Shown: in pieces, positions 48,701 to 58,330 of the stretch | How positions within the stretch are numbered: position 1 is the first letter of the stretch | Layout: every line of letters starts with the position of its first letter | Source of the DNA: Nautilus pompilius | Taxonomy: Eukaryota > Mollusca > Cephalopoda > Nautilida > Nautilidae | Direction: 5' to 3' | Length of the DNA: 64,000 nt | NCBI GenBank assembly: GCA_018389105.1 | Contig: JACATO010000933.1 | Span: 806,001-870,000 of the forward strand | Made by a program: the position numbers and the translations under genes | The notes under the pieces: model-generated | Told to the model about the DNA's origin: nothing | The model's input: the letters and a program-made list of their open reading frames with translations, nothing else | Databases searched by the model: none

Positions 48701-49422
48701 GTGCAAGCAGTAAAACTGTTAATTCTACAAGTGGACCTTCCAACGTTATTGATGAGGCAGGTGGCTGTAATGCATCTGGAAGCAGTGATCTTTTGCAGGT
48801 ATCTGAAGAAGTACCAAGCAATTCAGCAATAGTTGGAAGTCAAGGAAAGCACATCACTAGTATGGAAGGGACATTAGTTCTACCAAAGGCACAGGTGTTA
48901 GAGAGTCTTGACAGCAGTAGTCATTCTCAGACAGAAGTATACATGGCTAAAGAACTTGGGTATTTGACACAAGCTGAAATAAATAGTAGGAAAGATGGTT
49001 CTGTTTTACCAGTGATAGGAAATACAAAGAGCACTGACATGTATAATGCTTCCACCAGCACTGGAAATTTTTTGCAGGTAATTGAGGTCTCGTATGATGT
49101 TTCCAGAATTTGTCAAATTTCTGAAACGCATGTCACCGATGAAGAGAAATTTAAGCAGGAAAATCTGATATCTACCACTGGAGATTCAATGGATTCACGG
49201 ACAGATATAATGCCGAAAGTTAGTACATCTAGAAAGAGACTACGAAACAGTAGATTTGTGAGACGTGACAAGAATATTGCCGATACTACAGCTTCATCAG
49301 TTGGAGATCAGCAATCATTATCTTGTAAGAATCCAAAACCACTGTTTCTAACATTGAATCCCTTTTGTATTCCAGAGGTGGTGCTGAACTTGAAGAGAAA
49401 GAGACCATATGAATCACTTTGA
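35922..49422 (+). CDS. SNAPC2: SNAPC2, snRNA-activating protein complex subunit 2 (8 coding exons, 641 aa)
   Basis: SNAPC2 (SNAP45) belongs to the nuclear complex that binds the proximal sequence element of snRNA genes and recruits RNA polymerase II or III. Exons: 35922-36025, 38727-38787, 39324-39366, 43293-43327, 44526-44594, 45630-45765, 46997-47164, 48113-49422. All introns are GT-AG and all phases join, giving 1926 nt. The product starts MRPPKRQR, as human SNAPC2 starts MKPPPRRR. Residues 18-63 form a SANT/Myb-like segment (ANWSLRERQQLLLVL). Residues 125-157 (DYKAIYNYL, then ESAIVLDLV) match the human DFEKIYKYL and ESAVVLDLL patch. The C-terminus has LNPFCIPEVVL, like human LNPFLVPLELL. 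Human matches are from memory. Between the core and the C-terminus lies a long Ser/Thr/Asn-rich tail (exon 8), making it much longer than the human protein. The start is the first ATG of the exon, and no other start fits the human N-terminus better. Confidence 0.88.
36067..36248. mobile_element. piggyBac-type MITE, copy 1 (in SNAPC2 intron 1)
   Basis: A 182-bp element with inverted ends CCCTTTCTCTGCCAAGG and the complement CTCTTTCCCTGCCAAAG, flanked on both sides by TTAA (36063-36066, 36249-36252). The CCCTTT end and exact TTAA duplication are piggyBac features. It has no coding capacity. About 1.1 kb downstream lies a second copy. Confidence 0.8.
36665..36701. repeat. (TC)n(AC)n microsatellite
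   Basis: Compound tract in SNAPC2 intron 1, preceded by a pyrimidine-rich stretch from about 36640. Confidence 0.85.
37211..37404. mobile_element. piggyBac-type MITE, copy 2 (in SNAPC2 intron 1)
   Basis: The same family as 36067-36248 and in the same orientation, sharing long internal blocks such as AGGGCATTTGCCAATGCTT and ACTGACCAGCCATCTAT. The left TTAA is present (37207-37210). On the right the end is followed by CTTG and a TTAA lies four bases further (37409-37412), so the target duplication has mutated or gained bases. It carries an extra ATTCCTCCATTGAC-like segment missing from copy 1. Confidence 0.75.
37760..37980 (+). mobile_element. Possible BED-finger (hAT-like) coding relic
   Basis: EDSIKTKCKLCNQEIS followed by TTS resembles the C-x2-C start of a BED zinc finger of hAT transposases, then continues NALAETEISAAAANGKLEEP. 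The second half of the finger is broken by stops. Weak and short. Confidence 0.25.
38275..38405 (+). mobile_element. Probable tRNA-derived SINE fragment
   Basis: CGGTAACACACCAGATTCAC and, about 30 bp on, GGTTCTAGTTGGAGCCCC look like degenerate A and B boxes of a tRNA-derived SINE. The body is short and not matched elsewhere in the window. Confidence 0.35.
38727..38787 (+). CDS. SNAPC2: SNAPC2 coding exon 2
   Basis: The acceptor TCTCACAG and donor GTAAGA flank 61 nt encoding the end of Trp35 and residues 36-55. This is the middle of the SANT-like segment (DIESIAQRIPTKTKNE). Confidence 0.82.
39324..39366 (+). CDS. SNAPC2: SNAPC2 coding exon 3
   Basis: A 43-nt exon between acceptor ATTTGTAG and donor GTAAAT encodes IEWFMKQIRISKMK, the last SANT-like helix. 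It ends in phase 1. Confidence 0.8.
40205..40440 (+). mobile_element. Probable tRNA-derived SINE fragment
   Basis: CATGGTGGAGAGTACATTGG followed 45 bp later by GAGAGTTTGATGCCACAC has A/B-box-like spacing, as expected for a tRNA-derived SINE. The body (AAGGAAACCTTGTTTGTGCT, 40315-40334) may be a variant of the family seen at 29309 and 61795. Only moderate support. Confidence 0.35.
41033..41306. mobile_element. hAT-type MITE (in SNAPC2 intron 3)
   Basis: A 274-bp AT-rich element with ends CAGGGCTGGATTAA and, inverted, CAAGGCTGGATTAA. Flanks are ATAGTAGT (41025-41032) and ATAATAGT (41307-41314), an 8-bp target duplication with one mismatch. The end sequence and 8-bp duplication indicate hAT. 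It contains no transposase. Confidence 0.75.
41360..41385. repeat. (GA)n(GT)n microsatellite
   Basis: Compound tract in SNAPC2 intron 3, just downstream of the hAT-type MITE. Confidence 0.85.
43293..43327 (+). CDS. SNAPC2: SNAPC2 coding exon 4 (35-nt microexon)
   Basis: A very short exon between acceptor ACCTGCAG and donor GTATGT completes Glu70 and encodes NEPICIQAAIE. It is supported only by phase, splice signals and continuity. Human SNAPC2 has a comparable P-I-E-V-W segment just after its SANT region, shared here as PICIQAAIEAW across exons 4 and 5. Confidence 0.72.
44526..44594 (+). CDS. SNAPC2: SNAPC2 coding exon 5
   Basis: Sixty-nine nt, phase 0 at both ends, between acceptor TTTTTAAG and donor GTAAGT. 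It encodes residues 82-104 (AWLDLALDIVAYE and on), comparable to human VWTDLAEKITG, which follows the SANT region. Confidence 0.82.
45630..45765 (+). CDS. SNAPC2: SNAPC2 coding exon 6 (conserved core, first half)
   Basis: Acceptor TCACCACAG and donor GTAAGT enclose residues 105-149. The stretch D125-Y126-K127-A128-I129-Y130-N131-Y132-L133 is the best match to human SNAPC2 (DFEKIYKYL). Confidence 0.88.
46997..47164 (+). CDS. SNAPC2: SNAPC2 coding exon 7 (conserved core, second half)
   Basis: Acceptor TTGTTGCAG and donor GTAAGG enclose residues 150-205. ESAIVLDLVHGL at the start matches human ESAVVLDLLMSL. The rest is basic (MRWKYRGF, then NRRGITRF). Confidence 0.88.
48113..49422 (+). CDS. SNAPC2: SNAPC2 coding exon 8 (long low-complexity tail and conserved C-terminus)
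   Basis: A single 1310-nt exon encodes residues 206-641 and ends in TGA at 49420-49422. Most of it is predicted to be disordered, rich in Ser, Thr, Asn, Glu and Val. It contains degenerate internal repeats: IPETRVTGKGDNS, IPEASAISKGDKS and ISETHVTDEEKFK; and NTSISGGNFSQITES, NASGSSDLLQVSEE and NASTSTGNFLQVIEV. The last 24 residues return to the family pattern (LTLNPFCIPEVVL) followed by a basic KRKRP. No canonical AATAAA was seen within about 1.9 kb downstream (the first is near 51387), so the 3' end is unknown. Confidence 0.85.
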
Positions 49423-50179
49423 ATGTGGTTAAGTTTTTCTGTTAATCTGAACTTTGTGAAGAGGAGAGTAAAATTTATCTGGAACTTTATTATTTTATAA
49501 CAGCTTCAAGATGCCAATATCAAATCTTCGTGAGAAGTCTTCAGCCTTTTTTCTTGGAAAGTAAATTCAGTTTCTGTAGAATTTGTTTGTTATTTTTTTA
49601 AAAAGTATTATTAATACGTTTTTATCATTTAAAATGATAGAAAATCTGTTTGTGATGTAACAATGGAGATAAAAACAATAACATTAATCTGGAGTTTTTT
49701 AGCTTCAGTTTTAAACTATTCAACAAATTGAAATGTGATGCACTATTGCTCAGACTTGTATACCATTCCACAGGAAGATGGATTCAAAAGCCTAAGTTGA
49801 AATTTGTTAGTAATAATTATTCATAATCTTTTCTTTTCTTTTACTGAAAAGAATAGTGTGAAAACAAACAAACAACAATCATATTGTTAAAAAAATGCTG
49901 ACAGTAAGTGGAGATAGAGTTAGTGTGTAGCTTCATGGCAATGTTTTTATTTGAAAAGTTATATTTTTGACAACCATTTCTAAATTTAATATTTGATTTA
50001 TATTTAAAATTGGGTCATATGCTGGCAGTAAAATACTGAAAAATCAAATAACCATGTATCATTAATGTTGCTATCACATCAAAATGGGCCCCATTTCATA
50101 CAAACAACCACTGCACAATTTTGTCATCCTGTTCAGTAACTTTTTAAAATATTACCCTGCAAGTTATTCCCCCCACCCA
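49423..50179. other. SNAPC2: SNAPC2 3' flank / 3' UTR
   Basis: Follows the SNAPC2 stop codon. AT-rich, with no canonical AATAAA recognised, so the end of the transcript is unknown. Confidence 0.5.
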
Positions 50180-50830
50180 TTCCTCTTGCAAGTATTTCCA
50201 TAGCTAGTTGATATTGGTTGGACCTTTCACCTTGACTTTTTCATCTAGTTCATCCCACATTTAGTGATTCCTGTCAAACTGTTTTATAGTCTCATTTTTT
50301 TAAGGATGTATTTAGCTTTGAAGTTTGTTTTGGATCATCATCTCATTGCAGTATAAACCTATCAAATGATACCATGATGGAATTACATGATGATGCAGAA
50401 TATTGAGAATATTGTGTTATATATATATATATATATATATATCTGAGAATTGCATCAATTTTTATCATTACCAGCTGATGAAACAACACACTACTTCCAC
50501 CACCAAGCTTAAATTTAGGGGAAAAAAAAATAGCTTACCATATACATTTTCCAGCCAGAGCCAGATATTTCAAACATCCTTTTATGATGTCAGTATGTTT
50601 AGCTGAATCAAGTTGCTTTTTCTTGTTACAATGTCTAGGCAAGGGCTTTCCAGCTGCTAGTCAAGCAATCAGTTTCATCTTAACCATTTTTTGATGGTGG
50701 AGGTTGAGATGTTGACTCTGGTTAGAAATTAATTGGCTACCTGTCAAGAAAGGATTTGCTCGTCTTTTGGACCAGCCACTTGCCACCATCATGTTTTCGC
50801 TACAATTTTTCATAGGGATTAACTGGTTTT
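50180..50830 (-). mobile_element. Tc1-like transposase relic
   Basis: The minus strand shows NLHHQKMVKMKLIA, then AAGKPLPRHCNKKKQLDSAK (about 50730-50590), matching the Tc1 segment STV.R.L...GL..R...KKPLL...NKKKRL..AK. Near 50310 it shows DDDPKQTSKLNTSLKK, matching DNDPKHTSK. A (TA)n tract at 50418-50442 interrupts the middle. No ends identified. Confidence 0.6.
50418..50442. repeat. (TA)n microsatellite
   Basis: Lies inside the Tc1-like relic at 50180-50830, as an expansion after insertion. Confidence 0.85.
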
Positions 50831-51420
50831 TCAAAGGGCAATAATGGATAGCCTCATTTCATATGGAATTTCATTTCTGCTAAACAAAGCACTAATGACA
50901 GTCATCAGTAATAAGGTTCATTAACATTTAAACAGCAAAGTGTGAGCTAAGTAATTTAAATTAATGGTAAAAATGATATTGGATTAACGTAATATCATCC
51001 TTTCAGCACGAACTAACATCACAGTTAATGGTTTATCAGATTTTTATATATACCCCCCCCCCACACTGGGATAGTGTATTTTCGTTAACTGTTGAAAAAG
51101 CAGATTATTTTTGTATGGTGGTCTCAATATTTTTTGAACACAAGAGAGAGTGTGGGTGTGTGTTTGTTTTGGACATCTCAGAATTAATATGCTGCTGCGA
51201 GAACAAGTTTTAAACTGACACTACCACTTTCAGAGCAGGGGAGGTAACTTGGATCAGAAAACTGAACGAAGGACCAAATTCAAATTTGGAAAAATGGATT
51301 TAACTTTATCAATAGCAAGAAAGAAAAAAAAAATATCTCTTTTTTTTGTGGTCAAATTTTACTTATTTTATTCACTAGACTGACATCGAATAAAATTTAA
51401 CGAAATTTTAATTCAAGGGG

Positions 51421-51659
51421 AGGCGATAAACGCCGACGGACTGGTCAGATCAAGGAGGCTATAACCTCCCTTGGTCAGATGATATCGCCTTTGTGTGGTA
51501 TCCTGGCTGTGCGGGGATTTCCGCTATCCCTTACCGCGGATGCATGAATCAGTCTGTCGTACTGAAGAGCAACCCGCCGAACCCCGGGCACGAGCAGTAT
51601 TCATTCTAAAACCCTGTATGAAACTTGTGTAAATCTGGAATCAATTTAAAAAAAAAAAA
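51421..51659 (+). ncRNA. Structured RNA-like unit with poly-A tail (unknown; SINE or pol III ncRNA candidate)
   Basis: AGGCGATA (51421-51428) pairs perfectly with TATCGCCT (51483-51490). Inside it, CAAGGAGG (51451-51458) pairs with CCTCCCTTG (51465-51473, one bulge). GGTCAGAT is repeated at 51443 and 51473. Downstream are a GGGAT/ATCCC hairpin (~51514-51530), CAGT/ACTG (51550-51564) and an enclosing ATGAAT/ATTCAT pair (51544-51549 with 51599-51604). An A12 run ends the unit at 51648-51659. It does not match spliceosomal snRNAs, 5S rRNA, 7SK, SRP, RNase P or MRP as I remember them. GC content is much higher than in the preceding DNA. Whether it is a SINE or a unique RNA gene is open. Confidence 0.4.
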
Positions 51660-52404
51660 CTGGCTGCAGCAAACTGATCGGTTGCATTCGAAGACGCAGT
51701 TTTATGGGTAATTTCTCTGGAAATAAATGTTTAGTTAAATATGTTTCACACACACACACACCGTCGTCGCTTATTCTAAGAAGCTGCAGAAAGGAATACC
51801 TACCTCGGCCATTTGGCAGCCGGGTACATCTTTTGGTTTTTCCATTCAGTTCCACACCTCCCCCCCTTTCTTTTCTTTCGTTTTTCTGCAGCGATTCCGC
51901 CGGCGGTGGACAAATTTCAGACGCAAGCAACTGTGTCCGGGTCTTGCCACCGCCCCCGATCTCGTCCTATTCTTCGGGGATGCGTTCGTCTGAAACCAGC
52001 CAGGGTGCGGCGTTCGTCGTCTCGTCTTGTTTTCTTCGCCGGACCGGTCCTGGTCCTCGCAGGCGGTGGCTTCGTGTACGGGGAACGACGACGGTGGGGG
52101 GGGGGCTGCTTTCTTCTGTACTGCCCACCAGAATTCTCGCACACACACAACCCGTTCCCAGGGAAAAACCGGCAAACCTCGTAATCTGAATCTAACAGGT
52201 GTGGGGCTGATAATAATCTCCATGTTTGGAACGCTGGTGGCGCGCGCGCGCCGCGATCAGACGAGGTTGCGACGTTTGAATTAGAATACACAGAAGAAAA
52301 AAAAGAGCAGCCGACGATCGTAACTGTCCTTCAAACCAATTCCTCCTCCTCCTCCTCTTCTTCTTTAAAAAAAAAATATGTGAAAGTATTAACATAACCA
52401 TCGC

Positions 52405-52530
52405 CATGGCCTCGGAGAAGGACGCACTTTCGAGTCCGAGGCTCAGAAATCTGGTGCAGTGCATTCTGGGTAATGACGGCGGTTGGATCTGCAAATTTGC
52501 TTGCGATGCTAACTCCACATGGCGGATAAT
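52405..52530 (+). promoter_or_regulatory. Candidate promoter / first exon of an unidentified plus-strand gene
   Basis: CpG-rich DNA here contains GCATTCTGGGTAATG, like a ZNF143/SBS-type element (inverted), and ACATGGCGGAT, like a YY1 site. An ATG at 52405 opens MASEKDALSSPRLRNLVQCI and a possible donor (GG|GTAATG) follows. The remainder is open only to about 52533. No downstream exon could be linked. Confidence 0.25.
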
Positions 52531-53983
52531 ATGAATTAAACAAGACTTTTCGTTTTAAGTTCACCTGTTTCCAATAGTAAACGTTTTTGTGTGGCCGGTT
52601 TCACTAAAGTTGAATTTCTCTGCTTCGGGGTGGTGGAGAGGAATTGAACAGTTTTAATGAAAATATTCTTAGAGGCTATACGAGAACAAGGCACAAACCG
52701 TTAGGTTAATGGCGTGAACGGTATTTCCTATTGCTCGGAAGTGGTGGACCTTTGTTGACTGCCGGCCTACTGCGGTTCTTGATACTCCGCTCTCATATTC
52801 GTAACTAATTATTATATAGAAGTCCCCCCCTTCCCAATGTTAATGTGGGGCGCTGGCGATTGAGAACCTTTCAAAAGCTCTCTCTTTACCCGTATTAGAA
52901 ATTGTACAACTTTTACAAAAATTACTAATTAATAAGGGTCGCTACAGTAGCGGCTTTGGGTGTCCAGATTTCTTTTTTCCAGTTTCTCAATTTTTTACCA
53001 CGATAAAATCGCCAACGTATTGGGTTTGCCAGTCTTCAGGTTGTAGAAATGCCAGTCGTCCTGAGGTAGGCTACAGCTTCAGTTAACGGAGGGAGTTGAT
53101 GTGCTCCAACTTAAACTATCTTTAAATGCCATGGAGACGAGGGGGTGAGCATTTCTTTCTCGCTGCCTTCATAGTTTCCTTGTAGAGGATTTTCTTGATG
53201 TTGATGTACACAGATTTTAAGTTGGTTACAGTTTTTTTTTTTTCTTCAGTCTAACGATAATTTTCACAATTCTTATTCTTTTATGGATACAAATTAATTT
53301 CACTTTTTATTTTTCTCTTTCGTTGCTTTATATATAATAAGCTACTGCCTGCGTGATATGTTAGGGCGGCTGACGCATAAGAGAAAGTCCGACCGTGTTG
53401 CGTGGGAAGGAAGAGCGTTTTTCAGAACACAAAAACCTGTAACCGGCTCGCGACGTGACCTCCTACACTGCTATTTGGTTCTTGTGTCCCGTAGAACTAC
53501 TAGAGTTTAAGATAAAAAGAATCTTGTATTGGCAGCCTGTCAAACTTTCCAATCAACCCCCCCCTTCTCTGATCTGTGATTATCGTTAAACTTCTTTATT
53601 GTTAAAACTGACAATAGAAATAACCTGTCACCTTAATCTTATTCACATTAAGATACCTTTACTTTCTGCCCCAGAGTAGTCACATTCCTTATGCGTTTAC
53701 ATTTACATATTTGCTTTAGAAGAGGATTTGTTCGGTAAGGAAGTCGAAGTTTGTAGTGTTGCATTGTGGGAACGTCTCCATAATTATCGGTGGAGACTAG
53801 ATGCTTTCGTATCGCTTAATCTGTTAGTAGAACGATATTTCAACTTATACGAATAGTTTTACCTTAACAATCGATGGGGATTTGCTCCGTCTTAGTGATT
53901 TTGTCTTTAAAAAAACTCCGTTTGCTTGTTTATCGGCGTAAGTATTACTTTGGGTGAAGTTTGCTGAGCACCAAGAATGAAGC

Positions 53984-54033
53984 ATTCCAGACGCATTTAC
54001 ATATTGAGTGTAACTGTAAAATGCGTTTGGAAT
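53984..54033. repeat. Short palindromic element, copy 1
   Basis: ATTCCAGACGCATTTAC is followed 15 bases later by its near-complement GTAAAATGCGTTTGGAAT, giving a 50-bp hairpin. A second copy with different loop sequence lies at 57497-57547. Confidence 0.65.
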
Positions 54034-55218
54034 CCCCAATCTCGTGCCATTCTCCACGAAGGTTCTCGTCCTCGGCTGAAAAATCCGAGTAACATCATCC
54101 TCGAGAATTTGAAAAAGTCATATCTACAGCTTTAATTCCTTTACCGAATAAAAGGAATGGGTTTCTCTGAAATCCTTTCTCAAATTTATTGAAACAAAAA
54201 AGGGGTTTCTTGTTGTCGTCCTTAAAGTATAGACATGCTCAATGGAAATTTTAAAGCGTAAAAGTTACGTCAGCGCGATGATACAGAGGTCTCCATCGTT
54301 TGATAAAACAGGTCTTGAACCCTAAACGCAGGCTGGGCCCGTATGCCATTGAGAACCAACCCAGTCGACTCGTCATCCCCCTCCCCGAGCCACCATCTCG
54401 CTTTCTATTCGTTAAGCGTTAAAGTAAATTCCGAATTTTCATCCACGCAGTGAGCAGAAAAATCAATCCCTTTTGTTTTGTTTTTTTTTTTTTGTTTCTA
54501 CTGTGTGGAATTCGAAAATAGTTTTCGAATATTTGAGAACTTAAATTTTAGCAGACGACTCACACGGGAGGGGGGGGGGAGTGGTGCTCCTCGAAGCGGT
54601 CCGTCGGTGTAGGAGGGGAGATCTCAAAGGCTTAACCGCCGACTCGTCTCTCCCCGACCACCCAGAGGGAAAAACAGCGCGAGGAGAGCTGTTCTGGGGT
54701 GGGGTGGGGGGATCTTCGCAGACACCGGAAATGTTTCTGGTTGCTTGCAAAGTGAAAGTGACGAGGAGGATATTGTTTTCCTATTACCAAACATATTCGC
54801 CCCCATACAGGGTGTCGCTATGACATATTAGAAAGGGGTGCAGGCCGGGGGGTCGTCTTCTACTGTGACCTAATCCGGATATTGGAAGAGTTTTCTGCCC
54901 CAAACTCACGAGGCCGACTTGGGTGGAGTTAGGGAAGAACAGGAATAATCAGTCGGTAGTCGTATGGAAACATGCCAAGAGAATGTTACGCCACCAGCGG
55001 AGGGGTCTCGCGGTGGAGCGAACTAACGTGAACTCGCTTTTTTATGTCATGGCGTCCGAATCTTGGCGCTTGTGGAATCTGCTATTACACCGACTCCCGG
55101 TAAACATCTATTGGCGGTTAGGTGCGCAGCAGAAGCATTTACAAGTCTCCGGAGATAAGGACGTGTACGTTAACTCGGCCGGTGTCACTTCTAAAAATCA
55201 CCCATAATTTTAATGCTG

Positions 55219-55219
<1 letters not shown>

Positions 55220-55254
<35 letters not shown>
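55220..55254. repeat. (TTA)n microsatellite
   Basis: About eleven trinucleotide units in the CpG-rich right-hand region. Confidence 0.85.
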
Positions 55255-56299
55255 TTAAAAATTAGATATCTTTCCAATTTTTTACATCGGGACAATCCAA
55301 TCCACTCGAGATTTATCCATTCGGTCTCCGTCTGCGACACCCGCCCCTTGCCTCTCACTAAACAGGTGAACCTTTAAAGGTTGGCCAGTGCTTTCTACAT
55401 CGAGGCGGCGATTCCCCCTATTTTCTCTTGGCAGTCCTACGTCAAACCGTCCGCGTTCCCTGTCGCTAAATCTCGCAGACAGTCAAAAAAAAAAGTTATG
55501 GAAAACTGAAAAGCGCTTCTCGATTTAGCGAGGCTCTAATACAGGTGTATATAATTACTTTTCCTCGCTACTTTACGACCAAACTCGGGTTGGCCGCTGC
55601 GCACGTATCTGTCTCGGGCGTCAGGTAGAAGAAATACGATGGATTTACTTACGGAGTCCATAACTGACCGGTGTCTATCCACACAAGTACCGGAGTTATT
55701 CCCTTGAATGAGAAGTGGAGACCGTAGATATCAGGGCGTGGTCGCCGCCACGTCAGGCTGAGCTCGGTATACAACACAGCGAGTTGATCTTGACACCTTG
55801 AGAACTATAAGTAGAAAGATACGCTGCTTACTGGGAACTCGAGTTTCAGGTACCCATTTCCCTAGTGACGAATATTTTCGAGTCCGACGTCGGCTATTTG
55901 GTTATAAGTAATTTAACCAGACAGACGCATACATACATACCTGGGACAGTTGCCGGGGGGGGGGGAGAGGGGAAAAGCACTCCCGACCTGAGATTAGAAT
56001 GAACTATCTGCCTTGGATGAGTTTAACCGCAAACCGTCGTCTGCTTTCGCCAAGGCTCCCGTTTTCTCCGGTCCCATTGGCAGAGGCCAGATCTGACGCT
56101 GTCTAAGGTCCGCCGGTGGTGTCTGCCTGGAGGTTGCACGCGAGCTTTGTACCTCCCGATAAGGGGCTGCGTGCGCTGTCGACTTCGTTTCCATTGTTCG
56201 CCCACTCGAGGTTTCGCCGAGCTGATGGCGGGCGGGGGGGCCGTCCGTCCGGATGACCATTCCGGTTGGCTCTTCCGACAGCCGGCGTGTCTGGCATTT

Positions 56300-56470
56300 A
56301 ACAGCCCGACATCTTGAACATAAAGCCGGAGGGTTATGGCCCAAGACCCGAAAGACCGTAAAATAAACGGGTTCCGTCCCGCAGTTCCCACACCACCCCC
56401 GTAAACGCCAGCGGACGCCGGGATTCGACCACAACACGTACAGCTTGATAAAGGACTGACCCAATTCGAC
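56300..56470 (-). mobile_element. Possible tRNA-derived SINE fragment
   Basis: The minus strand contains GTGGTCGAATCCCGGCGT, a B-box-like sequence, after CAGTCCTTTATCAAGCTG. The region also carries two overlapping long open frames (56484-56023, 56464-55994) whose products (CGNCG, then CSRC) match nothing I know. In GC-rich DNA such open frames are expected by chance. Confidence 0.25.
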
Positions 56471-57496
56471 AGATTCGATGTCACTCAGTCCAAAACAAGC
56501 AGGAGAGCAGAATTCGGCTCAATGGATAAGTGTGAAATCCCTGCATTCTTTTGTCAGGTTTTTTTTGTTGTTTGTTTTTTTTTTATATACAGTATCCAGT
56601 GTAGCATGAAATATAATTCGTCAGTTCTCGCCCTCATTTTTGTTTATCCGCTTTAGATCTGGCTGTTTAGCCGTCGTGAAGTCGCAACATCGGGCGTAGG
56701 TACCCAGTCGGCTTCTTTACAGGTGTCGGTGCACCTGGCAGGTTCATCCATCCTTGAACCACGATTTTTCTTGATTCACATCATTTCTACTTTTCAACGC
56801 AATGTACCAACTGCGCCTAAAACACGCTATTCAGCGGCGAGAACCGGATGCGCAGTATACAAGTGGACATCTATCGAAAAAGAAGGTTCGTTTCAAAGAC
56901 CAATCCCCTATTTAAAGAAGCCCGGCGTAAGGTGACGTCATGATCGCTTAAAGCTGGGGGAATAGTATTAGTCGGTAGAAAAATGAAGGAAATTGTTGCT
57001 ATGCTTTAGCTTCGCTGCTGACCTGCGGGTTTAGACGTTCAGCCGCCAGAGCGGGCGATGCGATAGGTCTATTCGCAGAGGGGCCCGAAGTAGCGCCGCG
57101 GTCTCACCGACTTCGCTGCACCGTCGTCTCGACGACGTCCGCGTAGCGTTTCCTCCACCGGCGATTTCCTAAAGACGGAAAACTGTCACCTGTTTTGTTT
57201 CCTTTTAGCACCGCGGCACCGGTGCCTAACTCGTGTAGACTTGCTATTCTGGCCTTCTAGTGTCCGGTTTAGTCCTCCTCGCAAGCAGTTAGAAATCATG
57301 ATTTTAGACAAAACTCTCCGGAAAAATCAACGGCAACTATCTTGGTTTCCGGAACAAATCGAACTGGTTTACAAAAAGAAACGGAGTTCGCAGCTCTCCC
57401 CCCTTTTTCCGAGTGATACGTCTGCCGTCTGATTCAAAACTTCTGGTGCTTATGGCAGCTGCAGGACGTGTAGCATCCATGGCACAAGATTAAGGC

Positions 57497-57547
57497 ATTC
57501 TAGGTGCATTTACACATTTCAGGATATCTGCTAAATGCGCCTGGAAC
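57497..57547. repeat. Short palindromic element, copy 2
   Basis: ATTCTAGGTGCATTTA and TAAATGCGCCTGGAAC form a 51-bp hairpin whose arms match those of 53984-54033 at most positions. The shared consensus is ATTCYAGRYGCATTTA. Confidence 0.65.
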
Positions 57548-57608
57548 CCTTTACTTATGCCACTGTTCCCCGCATAGATTCGCCGTCGACCCGACAGCCA
57601 TCATTAAA

Positions 57609-57917
57609 ATGGCGCTTGCTGACTCTCTGCGGAACAAGCAGGACCTGACGGCCTGGCCGGGGTTGGATGAAACGTTATGGCTATTCACACGTAACATTAT
57701 AAGAAACCAGCCATTGCTGGTAAATGACAACTGTATTCCAAGATGCATGAGATTAGCTGACAGTCAAGATAGCATAGAAACTGCAGAGGATTTGCTTAGC
57801 AGCTGTAGAGAAATCGTTGTCATGCGTACCTACTATAAGCGTACGAAAACTTCGCCTGCTCAGAGAGAAAGACGAAACAGGCTCATCACAGTAGACAGCT
57901 TTGGGACTGAAGGATAA
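57609..57917 (+). CDS. Unassigned open reading frame, 102 codons
   Basis: From ATG at 57609 (context AAAATGG) the frame reads MALADSLRNKQDLTAWPGLD and ends ITVDSFGTEG at TAA or equivalent by 57917. Composition looks protein-like: mixed hydrophobic and charged residues, a basic stretch KRTKTSPAQRERRNR near the end, no homopolymers. The frame is also open upstream to 57504, but that part lies in the palindromic repeat at 57497-57547, so the ATG at 57609 is preferred. There is no signal peptide or membrane segment and no family is recognised. It could be a lineage-specific small gene, an exon of a larger gene, or chance. Confidence 0.3.
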   Translation: MALADSLRNKQDLTAWPGLDETLWLFTRNIIRNQPLLVNDNCIPRCMRLADSQDSIETAEDLLSSCREIVVMRTYYKRTKTSPAQRERRNRLITVDSFGTEG

Positions 57918-58330
57918 CGCGTTGCTGAAGTCGCCATTTGCATTTTCTTTTTGAACTCTCTAGACTGCATTTTAGATTTTTCTACGTGGTCACTGGCATT
58001 TGACGATACAAATGGAAAATTTCGCTCCTTTGAAAAAAAAAAAAAAGTATTTAACTCGGTTTTTGAACTTTCAGTTTTCAGTCCAGGGCAGCAAATGATT
58101 TCACGCACCAGTTGTTCAATGTGGCAGGCGTTTAAACCGTAAGACGCAAAGCAGCATCTAATGAAAATGTCCCCGATCACAGATGACGATGAATCCCGTT
58201 TCAGTTAACAGGCCGGTCTTTCTTCGACGAGAACAGATGCTTGTAGTCGGGTTCCTAATTGTGCATAAAGGCGTTCAGCTGGGAAAACCTTAAAGTTACG
58301 TAATAGCTGGATTATATTAATCGCACGGAC

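Noticed and set aside
48513-48821. 102-codon minus-strand open frame
   Set aside because: Antisense shadow of SNAPC2 exon 8.
51704-52291. Five overlapping open frames of 77-161 codons on both strands
   Set aside because: Mutually overlapping, low-complexity Pro/Arg/Ser products from CpG-rich DNA; no motif.
55994-56484. Overlapping 153- and 156-codon minus-strand frames with CxxC pairs
   Set aside because: No known domain, two frames open at once, GC-rich DNA and a possible SINE B box inside; chance is the simpler explanation.
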